A stretch of DNA of 64,000 bases, taken from positions 620,001 through 684,000 of the forward strand of contig JADKIU010000002.1 of NCBI GenBank assembly GCA_016722565.1, written 5' to 3'. The notes below the pieces were generated by a model. It did no database searches. It had not been told where the DNA came from and saw only the letters and a program-made list of their open reading frames with translations. The DNA comes from Bacteroidota bacterium. Its GTDB lineage: Bacteria > Bacteroidota > Bacteroidia > 2-12-FULL-35-15. Below, piece after piece: positions 9,441 through 18,536 of the stretch (the stretch's first letter is position 1; each line of letters opens with the position of its first letter). The translations under genes and the position numbers were made by a program.

Positions 9441-10906
9441 ATGAAAAGATTTTAGGAGTATTTGCAATTGCAGGAATTGGTGGTTTTACCGCTCTTGGTC
9501 TTAATCACTTATTAAATAAAGAGTCCATTGAGTCAACATCGCAATTGGCATATCAAACACCAGTAAAGTATGTAAAACTGCCAGGAGCCAGCGCTCCGGA
9601 ATTAGCTGTTGATTTTACCAATGCTGCTGCCACTTCAGTTCATTCGGTGGTGAACGTAAAAACAACCTATCCGCTGGAAACACAAAATCCATATTTATAT
9701 GACCCTTTCCGCGATTTCTTCGGATTGCATGGTCAGCGACAACCACAGCAAGCGCCACAATCAACCGGTTCGGGAGTAATCATCTCACAAGATGGGTATA
9801 TCGTAACCAATAACCACGTAGTGGATGGAGCTGATAAAGTTGAAATCACCTTGAATGATAAAAGAAGTTATACAGCAGAAGTGATTGGGAAAGATCCTTC
9901 CACCGACTTGGCATTATTGAAGATTAAAGAGGAAGGTTTGGAGTTTATTAATTATGGAAACTCCGACAATGTAAAAGTGGGCGAATGGGTATTGGCTGTT
10001 GGAAATCCATTTAACTTAAATTCTACGGTAACAGCAGGAATTATCAGCGCGAAAGGCCGAAACATTAATATTTTGGCAAACGACAGAGAAAAAGGTCAAT
10101 TTCCGGTAGAAGCCTATTTACAAACAGATGCCGCTGTAAATCCCGGCAACAGCGGTGGAGCCTTGGTAAATGCAAAAGGTGAATTGGTGGGAATCAACTC
10201 TGCCATTGCATCCAATACTGGTTCGTATACCGGTTATTCATTCGCCATTCCGGTTAACTTAGCCCGAAAAGTGGTTGCCGATTTATTGGAATTTGGTGAA
10301 GTACAGCGCGCCTTTATTGGATTGGCCATTCAGGATTTGGATGGCAAATTAGCAAAAGAGAAAAGCATCAATGTCATTAAAGGTGTTTATATAAATGGTG
10401 TTGTTGAAGGCGGAGCCGGTGCAGAAGCAGGAATTAAAGAAGGTGATGTGATTACCAAAATTGGTGATGCGGAAGTAAACAACCAACCGGAATTGTTGGA
10501 GCAAATCAGCAGATATCGCCCGGGCAACAAAGTGAATATAACCTTGAACCGTAACAACCAGGAAAAAGTAATGTCTGTTGTTTTGAAAAACAAGAACGGA
10601 AATACAGATGTGGTTTTAAAACCAAAAGTTGAAATTATTTCTGCCCTAGGAGCTTCGTTTGAAGATGTGAGCAAGGAAGAAATGAAAAAACTCAGCATCG
10701 AACATGGGTTAAAAGTTGCAAAACTGGGTGCCGGTAAATTATTAAGCGCTGGAATCAAAGAAGGATTTATTATCACCAGCGTTGATAAAAAGAAAATCAC
10801 CACGATTGACGATATTAAAATGACCCTTGAAAACAAAAAAGGTGGTGTACTCATTGAAGGTGTTTACCCAAATGGCATGAGAGCATATTATGGGTTTGGG
10901 ATGTAG
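9441..10906 (+). CDS. HtrA/DegP-family periplasmic serine protease (one-base frameshift in signal peptide)
   Basis: The mature frame encodes a trypsin-like protease followed by two PDZ domains. The triad is clear: His in TNNHVVDGA, Asp in STDLALLKI and Ser in PGNSGGALV. The first PDZ lies at about 315-395 (FIGLAIQDLDG, GAGAEAGIKEGDVI) and a second, weaker one at the C-terminus. The only in-frame start without correction is a TTG at 9545, which would lack a signal. The ATG at 9441 reads MKKILGVFAIAGIGGF if one A is added to the AAAA run at 9444-9447, giving an ordinary signal anchor. I therefore take 9441 as the true start and the missing A as a probable sequence error. It degrades misfolded envelope proteins. 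Confidence 0.9.
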
Positions 10907-11026
10907 CTCCAATGTTATCGGGAATCAGCATTCAGCTGATTCCTGATTTACAGTGGAGCTATACCGAAGAAAAAGAATGAAAATGCACCTCGATCTGAAA
11001 CAACACTATACTTTTTCATTCGGTAT
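10904..11026. repeat. Two adjacent long hairpins downstream of htrA
   Basis: The first structure starts at the htrA stop codon. Outer arms TAGCTCCA (10904-10911) and TGGAGCTA (10954-10961) enclose a perfect nine-base-pair inner stem GGAATCAGC/GCTGATTCC (10921-10943). The second pairs ATACCGAAGAAAAAG (10961-10975) with CTTTTTCATTCGGTAT (11011-11026), with one bulged base. Neither is followed by a T-run. They may stabilise the mRNA 3' end or be a palindromic repeat element. Confidence 0.55.
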
Positions 11027-11255
11027 CTCACGAATGAAATGAAAACCCAAACTATTTTTATCCACACCAATATTCCATTTTATCGACAATAAAAGCCTCT
11101 TTATAGACCCTTTTCAGCAATAAGTCTAATTTATTGTAAGTTGCTAACAATCAACAAGTTCCAAATGTTATTTTAAGATGAAATATTTGTAAAAACCACT
11201 CGTTTTAGACTACCTTTGTACCAGAATTAACCCCTATTTAAACTCAAAAAAGTCT
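10907..11255. other. Intergenic region between htrA and the sigma-factor gene (349 bases)
   Basis: This stretch holds the two hairpins after htrA and the candidate sigma-gene promoter at 11186-11218. I find no coding sequence, tRNA or other RNA gene in it. Confidence 0.6.
11186..11218 (+). promoter_or_regulatory. Candidate Bacteroidota promoter of the sigma-factor gene
   Basis: TTTG at 11186-11189 and TACCTTTG at 11211-11218 match the Bacteroidota -33 (TTTG) and -7 (TAnnTTTG) elements. The 21-base spacing is slightly longer than the usual 19 or so. They leave a leader of about 30 bases before the ATG at 11256. Confidence 0.5.
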
Positions 11256-12119
11256 ATGAGACAACTCAAAATAACCAAATCGATTACCAACCGCGAGAGT
11301 GCTTCCTTAGATAAATATCTTCAGGAAATCGGTCGTGAGGAATTGATTACCGCAGACGAAGAAGTAATTTTAGCAAAAAAAATCAGAGATGGAGATCAGG
11401 TAGCGTTAGAGAAATTAACCAAATCCAATTTACGTTTCGTGGTTTCTGTTGCAAAACAATATCAAAACCAAGGTTTAAGTTTACCGGATTTAATCAATGA
11501 AGGAAATTTAGGTTTGATTAAAGCAGCAAAACGTTTTGATGAAACACGTGGATTTAAATTTATCTCTTATGCTGTATGGTGGATTCGTCAATCCATTCTT
11601 CAGGCATTAGCAGAGCAATCCCGTATCGTTCGTTTACCATTGAACCAAGTTGGTTCTTTAAATAAAATCAACAAAGCTTATTCTCGCTTAGAACAACAGT
11701 TTGAGCGTGAACCAAGTGCTGAAGAATTATCTGACATCCTAGAACTTCCACAAGATAAAGTTGCTGACACCATGCGTGTTTCTGGCCGTCACGTATCCAT
11801 GGATGCTCCGTTTGTAAATGGTGAAGAAAACAGCTTATTGGATGTATTGGTGAACCACGATTCTCCAAGAGCCGATAACTTATTGATGAACGAATCGTTG
11901 CAAAGAGAAATTGAACGTTCTTTATCAACATTAACAGAAAGAGAACGTGATGTGGTAAAATTGTTTTTCGGTATCGGAATTAACCATGGTTTGACCTTGG
12001 AAGAAATCGGTGCAAAATTCGATTTAACCCGCGAACGTGTTCGTCAAATTAAAGAAAAAGCAATCCGCAGATTGCGTCATAACTCCAGAAGTAAATTACT
12101 TAAGACCTATTTAGGCTAG
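11256..12119 (+). CDS. rpoD: Housekeeping RNA polymerase sigma factor (RpoD/SigA type)
   Basis: The 287-residue protein is the short Bacteroidota primary sigma factor without the long N-terminal region 1.1. Region 1.2 is SLDKYLQEIGREELI. Region 2 contains LTKSNLRFVVSVAKQYQ, LPDLINEGNLGLIKAAKRFD and FISYAVWWIRQSILQAL. Region 3 follows (VGSLNKINKAY). Region 4.2 is LTLEEIGAKFDLTRERVRQI followed by the conserved basic helix KEKAIRRLRH. This sigma recognises TTTG/TAnnTTTG promoters in the phylum. The gene is alone, with its own promoter and terminator. Confidence 0.95.
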   Translation: MRQLKITKSITNRESASLDKYLQEIGREELITADEEVILAKKIRDGDQVALEKLTKSNLRFVVSVAKQYQNQGLSLPDLINEGNLGLIKAAKRFDETRGFKFISYAVWWIRQSILQALAEQSRIVRLPLNQVGSLNKINKAYSRLEQQFEREPSAEELSDILELPQDKVADTMRVSGRHVSMDAPFVNGEENSLLDVLVNHDSPRADNLLMNESLQREIERSLSTLTERERDVVKLFFGIGINHGLTLEEIGAKFDLTRERVRQIKEKAIRRLRHNSRSKLLKTYLG

Positions 12120-12142
12120 ATAATCCCTTCGAATCTCAATGA

Positions 12143-12206
12143 AACCACACAAAATCAGTTGAAAACTAAGAATAAGTTTAACTGATGTTTGTGTGGTTAT
12201 TTTTTT
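12143..12206 (+). terminator. Terminator after the sigma-factor gene
   Basis: A stem formed by AACCACACAAA (12143-12153) and TTTGTGTGGTT (12188-12198) has an inner CAGTT/AACTG pairing. It ends in a run of seven or more T residues on the plus strand. Confidence 0.7.
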
Positions 12207-12210
12207 ATTT

Positions 12211-12238
12211 TTATTCCTCGGCTACGCTCGGAATGACA
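12211..12238. repeat. Short palindromic intergenic repeat, CTCGGCTACGCTCGG type
   Basis: The core CCTCGGCTACGCTCGGAATG followed by ACA belongs to the same family as the element at 44545-44575, whose reverse complement has CTCGACTTCGCTCGAAAG. The pattern CTCGRCTNCGCTCGR is a recurrent intergenic element in Bacteroidota genomes, as I know from many annotations. It lies between the sigma-gene terminator and the tandem repeat. Confidence 0.55.
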
Positions 12239-12288
12239 AAAAAGGACGATCGAAATGACAGAACAACGAAAACTCAATCAATACTAAC

Positions 12289-12372
12289 AACTTATAACTC
12301 ATAACCCATAACTTATAACTCATAACCCATAACTTATAACTCATAACCCATAACTTATAACTAATAACATCA
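12289..12372. repeat. 21-bp tandem repeat upstream of the GAPDH gene
   Basis: Three perfect copies of a 21-base unit (AACTTATAACTCATAACCCA plus T) start at 12289, 12310 and 12331. A fourth copy from 12352 is diverged in its second half. There are no spacers, so it is not a CRISPR array. It ends 15 bases before the GAPDH start codon, so it occupies the 5' leader or promoter region of that gene. Confidence 0.9.
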
Positions 12373-12387
12373 ACCAATAACTACATT

Positions 12388-13866
12388 ATGACACTCGAAA
12401 CAATGGAGCCAACTGAAGGAAAAGCAAAAGGAACCTATGAATCTGAATTAAATGATTGGATCAATCATGAAAAAGCAGCAATCGATCTGATTGGAATTAT
12501 CGGAAAACTATGGTTTGAAAAATCAATCGAATTGATTTTATTCAGAAACCAATTGGTGGATAGAAGCGCAAGTGAAATCATGAACTTGCACCATTATGCA
12601 AAAAACATCGTTAAAAAAGTAATTACGGTTGAAGAGACATTAGCCATCGCAGCACAAATTTCTCAAATGGATGTTTGCCCTTCTCGTGTGGATATCGGAA
12701 AGCTTGCTTTCGAATGGCAACAAGAAGGAACAAAATTTAAAAGTGTTGAAGATTTCTTAAAAAACAAATTGGTTGAATTCATCGGAACCAAACACAACAT
12801 CACTCCAAAAGATGTTGTATTGTTCGGTTTCGGTCGTATTGGCCGTTTAGCTGCACGTGAACTTATCGCTCAAGCTGGTAAAGGTGAACAATTGCGCTTA
12901 AAAGCAATCGTTACACGTGGAAGCAGCGATGCTGAAATTATCAAACGTGCCGATTTATTGCGCACCGATTCTGTTCATGGTGTTTTTCCCGGAACCATCA
13001 TCGAAGATTTAGAGAAAAAAGCATTGATCATCAACGGACATACCGTTCACATGATTGATGCTAAAAATCCGGAAGATGTGGATTATACAAAATACGGAAT
13101 CAACAATGCATTATTAATTGACAACACCGGTGTGTTTAGAGATAAAGCGGAATTGAGCCGTCACTTACAAGCAAAAGGAATTACAAAAGTATTGTTGACT
13201 GCTCCTGCAAAAGACATCCCGAATGTCGTTCACGGTGTCAATCATCAAACCATCGATATTAAAACAGACAATATTCTTTCTGCTGCTTCTTGTACAACCA
13301 ACGCCATTATGCCGGTTTTACAAGTGGTGCATAATAAATTGGGAATTGCACGTGGACATATTGAAACGGTTCACTCCTACACCAACGATCAAAACTTGTT
13401 GGACAACTACCATAAAAAATACAGAAGAGGTCGCTCTGCTGCTTTAAACATGGTAATCACAGAAACTGGTGCTGAAAGTGCATTGAAAAAAGTATTGCCT
13501 CAATTGTCCGGTAAATTCACTGCTAACTCGGTGCGTGTCCCAACACCAAACGTTTCTTTGGCAATCTTAAGTATGACCATTGACCGTGAAGTAACAAAAG
13601 AAGAAGTAAATGATATTTTGAAAGATGCTGCTTTAAACGGAGCATTGGTAGAACAAATCCAATACATGAATTCCAACGAATTGGTTTCAACCGATGTAAT
13701 CGGAAATCCATGTCCTTCGGTATTCGACAGCCAAGCAACGATTGTTGGTCCGGATAAAAAGAACATTGTATTATATGTATGGTATGATAACGAATATGGA
13801 TATACCCGCCAAGTAATCCGCTTCTCTAAGTTCATTGCAGAAGTGAGAAGAATGGTATATTACTAA
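12388..13866 (+). CDS. gap: Glyceraldehyde-3-phosphate dehydrogenase, long form
   Basis: The 492-residue protein has an N-terminal extension of about 140 residues (helical, charged) before the NAD-binding start VVLFGFGRIGRLAARE. The catalytic cysteine is in ASCTTNAIMPV near residue 302, preceded by LLTAPAKD. The C-terminal domain has HSYTNDQNLLDNYH, GRSAALNMV, VRVPTPNVSLA and WYDNEYGYTRQV. It oxidises glyceraldehyde 3-phosphate to 1,3-bisphosphoglycerate. Long forms of this kind are common in Bacteroidota and gamma-proteobacteria, and the role of the extension is unknown. The start is the ATG at 12388; the ATG at residue 6 is an alternative. Confidence 0.92.
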   Translation: MTLETMEPTEGKAKGTYESELNDWINHEKAAIDLIGIIGKLWFEKSIELILFRNQLVDRSASEIMNLHHYAKNIVKKVITVEETLAIAAQISQMDVCPSRVDIGKLAFEWQQEGTKFKSVEDFLKNKLVEFIGTKHNITPKDVVLFGFGRIGRLAARELIAQAGKGEQLRLKAIVTRGSSDAEIIKRADLLRTDSVHGVFPGTIIEDLEKKALIINGHTVHMIDAKNPEDVDYTKYGINNALLIDNTGVFRDKAELSRHLQAKGITKVLLTAPAKDIPNVVHGVNHQTIDIKTDNILSAASCTTNAIMPVLQVVHNKLGIARGHIETVHSYTNDQNLLDNYHKKYRRGRSAALNMVITETGAESALKKVLPQLSGKFTANSVRVPTPNVSLAILSMTIDREVTKEEVNDILKDAALNGALVEQIQYMNSNELVSTDVIGNPCPSVFDSQATIVGPDKKNIVLYVWYDNEYGYTRQVIRFSKFIAEVRRMVYY

Positions 13867-14331
13867 GTCAAAAATTTTTAAGTTAAAAGTCAAAAAAGCC
13901 TTTCCGCTATGGAAAGGCTTTTTTTATTATTAATTTGATTTACCCAATTAATAAACTATATTAGCTAAAATAAAATCTAAAAAAGCAAAAAGAAACTAAA
14001 CAACTATTTTATAATATTCTGTGCGAAATGTTCTACTCCCTTTGAAGCACAGGAAATACGACTGGATATTAACACATCCCAGATTCTATCGTATTAAATA
14101 TTTCCCAAAGAATGAAAAATACATTTAAACTAAAAAAGAAAGGAAAATCATTTTTATAAAAACAAAAAGACAAAGTCTATCTTTCTTTACTAAGAAAGCT
14201 CAACATTAATGCAACTTAAAGCGTTATTTGGAGTACAAATTATGGTAAATTTGTTAGAGACAAAGGTGCATGGATCAGCATCTTAAAATACAAATGATTT
14301 ATAACGTATTAAAAAATCAAATCTTAAACAA
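13867..14331. other. Intergenic region of 465 bases, terminator only
   Basis: This contains the GAPDH terminator at its 5' end. The rest is A+T-rich with no open frame of note, no tRNA and no repeat I can recognise. A TAAATTTG resembling a -7 box occurs around 14245 but lacks a well-spaced -33 partner. Confidence 0.5.
13892..13926 (+). terminator. Rho-independent terminator after GAPDH gene
   Basis: The perfect stem AAGCCTTTCC/GGAAAGGCTT with a five-base loop (GCTAT) is flanked by an A-run and a T-run. It lies about 30 bases after the stop. Confidence 0.85.
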
Positions 14332-15363
14332 TTGCTGAACTTCAAAAACATATTTTTATGTGTTCAGTCCCGCTTACCTGCGGGGAATAAACCTTTTTAT
14401 ATACTATTATTTGTTTTCACTTCTGTATTTTGTAGTGCTCAAATAAATTTTGTTTCTAATCCAAGTTTTGAATTATATGATACATGCCCCGTTTCATATT
14501 CTACCCCAAGTGATTTCCAACTTGAAACGGCATTGAATTGGAAAATTCCAACTATGGGAACTAGTGATTATTTTAATCAATGTGCAACTTCAGCATCTTT
14601 TGTAGATGTTCCTTTAAATGCGTTCGGTTTTCAAAACGCTTATGATGGGGGCGCTTATGCAGGATTTTTTGTCTATGAGGAAAATTTTAATTACAGGGAG
14701 TATTTGCAAACTAAATTTGTGCAACCTATGGTTGCTGGTAATAGTTATGACATTAGTTTTTATGTTTGCTTATCAGACTATTCAGAATTTGCTTCCTCTC
14801 AAATAGGTGCATATATTTCCAACTATCCAATATCAAGTACCAACCCATTTGGTAATCCATTAAATGTTGTTCCTCAAATTGAAAATCCTATGGGGAATTT
14901 CATTACAGATACCTCTAACTGGACTTTAATAAAGGGTACTTACGTTTCTACTGGAAATGAGCAATATATAACAATTGGCAATTTTCATGATTCAATAAAT
15001 AATGATACGATCGAAGTCCCTTTCAATATTAGTGTAGGAAAAGTCTCATATTATTATATTGATGGCATTTCTGTAAGTCCATTATTTCAGGAATTAATAC
15101 TGCCAAATATTATCACACCTAACAATGATGGAGTAAATGATTATTTTTCATTTGAAGGACATGGACTTGAAGAAGTTAATTGTATTATTTATAACCGTTG
15201 GGGAAATATTATTTATACTATTAAAGAGGTTAATAGCGAATGGAATGGCTTGAATCAAAATGGGCAAAACTGCAATGATGGTATATACTATTATGTTTTA
15301 GATGCAAAAGGCGAGGACAAAAAAGAATATAAACAAAAGGGATTTATTCAATTGTTGAGGTAA
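14332..15363 (+). CDS. Secreted protein with gliding-motility-type (T9SS type B) C-terminal domain
   Basis: The 343-residue protein has a hydrophobic export segment (FYILLFVFTSVFCSAQ) and then a beta-rich passenger (NFVSNPSFELYDTCP, typical of surface proteins with lectin-like folds). The last 85 or so residues are a CHU_C/gliding C-terminal domain: LPNIITPNNDGVNDYFSFEG, YNRWGNIIY and NDGIYYYVLDA. Type IX secretion uses this domain for export and surface attachment. The start is uncertain: TTG at 14332 is the first usable codon. The segment before the hydrophobic core reads SRLPAGNK, encoded by the palindromic repeat CCCGCTTACCTGCGGG, which appears to have inserted into the signal sequence. 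The next gene follows after 13 bases. Confidence 0.8.
   Translation: MLNFKNIFLCVQSRLPAGNKPFYILLFVFTSVFCSAQINFVSNPSFELYDTCPVSYSTPSDFQLETALNWKIPTMGTSDYFNQCATSASFVDVPLNAFGFQNAYDGGAYAGFFVYEENFNYREYLQTKFVQPMVAGNSYDISFYVCLSDYSEFASSQIGAYISNYPISSTNPFGNPLNVVPQIENPMGNFITDTSNWTLIKGTYVSTGNEQYITIGNFHDSINNDTIEVPFNISVGKVSYYYIDGISVSPLFQELILPNIITPNNDGVNDYFSFEGHGLEEVNCIIYNRWGNIIYTIKEVNSEWNGLNQNGQNCNDGIYYYVLDAKGEDKKEYKQKGFIQLLR
14369..14390. repeat. Palindromic repeat CCCGCTTACCTGCGGG inside a signal-peptide coding region
   Basis: The sequence TCCCGCTTACCTGCGGGGAA forms a short hairpin (CCCGC/GCGGG). It matches a common Bacteroidota interspersed element that reads as SRLPAG when translated. Here it lies in frame within the signal peptide of the preceding entry. 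Confidence 0.5.
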
Positions 15364-15376
15364 ATATCTTAACAAA

Positions 15377-18300
15377 ATGAAAATAAAATTAAAATTTCCC
15401 TTGGCATTATTAGCCATTGGAATCAGTCTTTACAACGAGGCATTCGCACAGCAAATACAAACTGGTGCTGCTGGCGTCTCATCTGAATGGAGAAGAGGAG
15501 GAAATTTTTTAGCAGGAAGTGCTCCTCCAGCGGCTAATATTTTTGGAACAATGTGGAATTCACCTATCTACACAAAAACATTTGCCATACTTCGCGAAAA
15601 ACTAAATGGTACAGTTGCATACAATGTTAACGGTTTTGTAGCAGCAAGAGATGGCTACATGCTATTAGGTCCTGATGCACCGGTAGGTGGTGGTACATTG
15701 TATAACTCAAAAGGAGCGTTCAGTTTGCTTCATTTGAATGGCACTACAACTCTTGCTGCGATTGAACTTGGTTACCGTCCTTGGATGAAAACAGGAATTA
15801 CTTTTACTGAAAACAGTGATTTGATGTATGTTGGTCGTAAAAGTGAAGGAATACCAGGATCTCCAACTGCAGATCAAACAGACGCTGTAATTGCTTGGGC
15901 AGACGATGGTTCAGGGCCTCCATTTTTTGGTCCAGATAATTTGCGTTTTATGTTCACTTTCGGAAATGCTGCAGGAACAAGCGCTCCAAATGGAGATTTA
16001 ACTGGTGGTGGAATGGATGGACGTGAAGTTATGCGAATGACTCCCCAAGGAAATGTGGGTGTTGGTCCTCGTTTTGATAATTCAAACCAACCTCAAAGCA
16101 CTTATCATCAACATCAAGAAAACAACTTGAGCAGTTGGATGCAGGTAACAAACCAAATCGTTTCAAGTACAGGTCCTACATTTGTTGGACCAAACGATGG
16201 ATTTAGATTTGGAATTTTAGGCGCGCCAACTGCAATTCAAAATGGTAATGCTTTTATTTATAACCAAGAGCAACGTCATATTATATTTTCTACTGGAAAT
16301 GCAACTCCAACAAGTATAGCTACAACCAATGAACGGGTTCGAATAACAGCTATTGAAAATCCAACAACAACAACTTCTGGTTATGGAATAAATAATCCAG
16401 GAGGGTTACCAACAAACTTAACTCGCGTTTCAATTAGTGATGATCCAACAACTCCTGTAACTCGTCCTTTAAGCTTGTTACATATTGGTTACAACACAAT
16501 ACTTGGGAATGATGGATGGAGATCATGGATGGATGTAGGAATGTTCGCAAGTAAATCAAGCGACAATGTTTATCTCGGATTAAAAGCGGAACCTGGAATT
16601 GCAGGAATTCCAGGTTTGGATCGACAAGATGCTGTTTTAAATTGGGGTGATAGTCCAACCTCATCTATACCAACCAATGGTCCAGACAATTTGAGATTTA
16701 TTTTCACTTCTCCGTTAGGATCTGGTTTGTCACCAGCAAGTGGAGCCAACGGACTTGAAGGAATGAGAATGACACCTTCTACAAATGTTGCAGCTACAGT
16801 AACACATGTTTGGACAGGTATTGGTGGAGACCCAACGGTTAATCTTTATGGCCCAACTGGAGCAAGTATTAATCCAACCCAAACGCTAGAAGTAAATTCT
16901 TCAGAAGCTACTACAGTAGTTGGTGGAAGTAGTGGTTTGCGCTTTACAAATTTAAATACAACATCGCCAACAATTGCAAATCCAGGAGCTGGAGTTTTAG
17001 CTGTGGATGCAGATGGTGATGTTATTTATGTACAAGGAACAGCAGGAACTGGAATTGGAAATTATTGTGCTGCAACGCCAAACCCTATTGTTGGAAATGA
17101 TTATGAAATCCCTTTAAACACTTTTAACTATCGTTTTACTGGGCAATCTATTCCTTTATTATCAGGTGTAAATACTGATGTAGTTGGAATTGGATATGCT
17201 TGCACTTCGGTAATGCCAGCAAAATTTAACGTTTTAGAACAAGCTACAGGGCCTATAGCTGTTAACACAACTGCGACAAGCTCTATTAATAGCGATGTTT
17301 CTACTTCTACAATACCAAGAATTTACAGAGCTGTAGTTGGGATAACTAATGGCGTTCAGCCAATAAATTTTCTACATACGAATATTGGAGGTGATTTTTT
17401 AGCAAGAGATGCCGACAATACTATTGGAGTTAGAGGGACAGCAAATTATTTTAGCCAAGCAGCAAAAAATGCAACCGGAGGATATTTTCAAGCAATCGGA
17501 CCAAACGATGACAATACTGGTGTATATGGTATTGCAAATAGTTCAAATGGAGCAAATTATGCCGTAAGAGGAGCTGCCATAGGTTCTGTAGGGACAAATT
17601 ATGGTGGATTTTTCAGCGCAGCAAATGGTACATTTAATTATGCCGTGTATGCTTCTGCCTCCACTTCAGGCGCACCTGGAGCAGGAACACCTGTTGGCCC
17701 TAATTATGCTGGGTACTTTAATGGTGATGTTTATATTTCTGGAACTTATGGGCCTTCTGATATCAATTTAAAGGATAGCATCCATGGCATAACAAATGCA
17801 ATGGATATCATCAACCAATTGAATGCAAAAACATTTGCATTCAAACACAGTTCATATCCATCTATGAATTTGCCAAAGGGTCTTCAGTATGGTTTAATTG
17901 CTCAAGAAGTTGAAACGGTTTTGCCTGCATTAATCACAAACAATGTTCAGCCAGCAGTTTTAGATTCTTTAGGCGCAGTTGTTACACCAGCTGTAAACTT
18001 TAAAGGCCTGGAATATCAGCAGTTGATTCCGATCTTAATAGAAGGAATGAAAGAACAACAATCAAAAATTGACAGTTTAAATGAGGAAAACAATTTGCAA
18101 GATTCAATCAATACATATCTGCAACAAAAAGATTCTATTTTAGATGAGAGAATGACTGCTTTAGAAAATGCACTAAACGCATGTTGCAACAATCATTCAA
18201 TGCAACAAAGCAATTCAAACAATTCAATTGTATCACAAGATGTTGAATTGAAAGATGGACAAGCAATTGTTTTGGAACAAAACGTTCCAAATCCTTTTGC

Positions 18301-18523
18301 TGAACAAACAACTATCAATTATTTTTTACCAGACAATGTGGTAAAAGCACAAATGCTTTTTTATAATGTTTCAGGTAAATTAATTCAATCGGTAGATTTG
18401 AATGAAAGAGGAAAAGGAAGTTTAAATGTATTTGCTAGTGATTTAAGCAATGGAATTTACACTTACACACTTGTTGTTGATGGAAAAATTGTTGAGACTA
18501 AGAAAATGGTTAAACAACAATAG
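15377..18523 (+). CDS. T9SS-secreted tail-fibre-like protein with peptidase S74 chaperone domain
   Basis: The 1048-residue protein has a signal peptide (MKIKLKFPLALLAIGISLYN, then AFAQ). A long low-complexity Gly/Asn/Thr/Pro-rich passenger follows, with loosely repeated blocks such as LRFMFTFGNAAG and LRFIFTSPLGSG preceding EGMRMTP-type segments. At about 790-905 is an S74/intramolecular-chaperone domain: SDINLKDSIHGI, LNAKTFAFKH, YGLIAQEVETVLPAL. A predicted coiled coil follows (LIEGMKEQQSKIDSLNEENN). The last 85 residues are a T9SS type A sorting domain (LEQNVPNPFAEQTTINYFLP, SNGIYTYTLVVDGK, KKMVKQ). S74 domains drive trimerisation of fibrous proteins and then cut themselves off. Its surface role is unknown. 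Confidence 0.85.
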   Translation: MKIKLKFPLALLAIGISLYNEAFAQQIQTGAAGVSSEWRRGGNFLAGSAPPAANIFGTMWNSPIYTKTFAILREKLNGTVAYNVNGFVAARDGYMLLGPDAPVGGGTLYNSKGAFSLLHLNGTTTLAAIELGYRPWMKTGITFTENSDLMYVGRKSEGIPGSPTADQTDAVIAWADDGSGPPFFGPDNLRFMFTFGNAAGTSAPNGDLTGGGMDGREVMRMTPQGNVGVGPRFDNSNQPQSTYHQHQENNLSSWMQVTNQIVSSTGPTFVGPNDGFRFGILGAPTAIQNGNAFIYNQEQRHIIFSTGNATPTSIATTNERVRITAIENPTTTTSGYGINNPGGLPTNLTRVSISDDPTTPVTRPLSLLHIGYNTILGNDGWRSWMDVGMFASKSSDNVYLGLKAEPGIAGIPGLDRQDAVLNWGDSPTSSIPTNGPDNLRFIFTSPLGSGLSPASGANGLEGMRMTPSTNVAATVTHVWTGIGGDPTVNLYGPTGASINPTQTLEVNSSEATTVVGGSSGLRFTNLNTTSPTIANPGAGVLAVDADGDVIYVQGTAGTGIGNYCAATPNPIVGNDYEIPLNTFNYRFTGQSIPLLSGVNTDVVGIGYACTSVMPAKFNVLEQATGPIAVNTTATSSINSDVSTSTIPRIYRAVVGITNGVQPINFLHTNIGGDFLARDADNTIGVRGTANYFSQAAKNATGGYFQAIGPNDDNTGVYGIANSSNGANYAVRGAAIGSVGTNYGGFFSAANGTFNYAVYASASTSGAPGAGTPVGPNYAGYFNGDVYISGTYGPSDINLKDSIHGITNAMDIINQLNAKTFAFKHSSYPSMNLPKGLQYGLIAQEVETVLPALITNNVQPAVLDSLGAVVTPAVNFKGLEYQQLIPILIEGMKEQQSKIDSLNEENNLQDSINTYLQQKDSILDERMTALENALNACCNNHSMQQSNSNNSIVSQDVELKDGQAIVLEQNVPNPFAEQTTINYFLPDNVVKAQMLFYNVSGKLIQSVDLNERGKGSLNVFASDLSNGIYTYTLVVDGKIVETKKMVKQQ

Positions 18524-18536
18524 ATTATTTTATAAT

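Noticed and set aside
10387..10854. Long antisense open frame (155 codons) in htrA
   Set aside because: It runs opposite to an intact protease/PDZ coding frame and has no recognisable motif; it is a shadow.
12289..12372. Possible CRISPR array
   Set aside because: The repeats follow each other without spacers and the unit is only 21 bases; no cas genes are near.
13500..13835. Minus-strand open frame in the GAPDH gene
   Set aside because: Antisense shadow of a well-conserved C-terminal catalytic domain.
15377..18523. Prophage tail-fibre gene
   Set aside because: The protein has a signal peptide and a T9SS sorting domain and there are no other phage genes around it, so it is a cellular surface protein.
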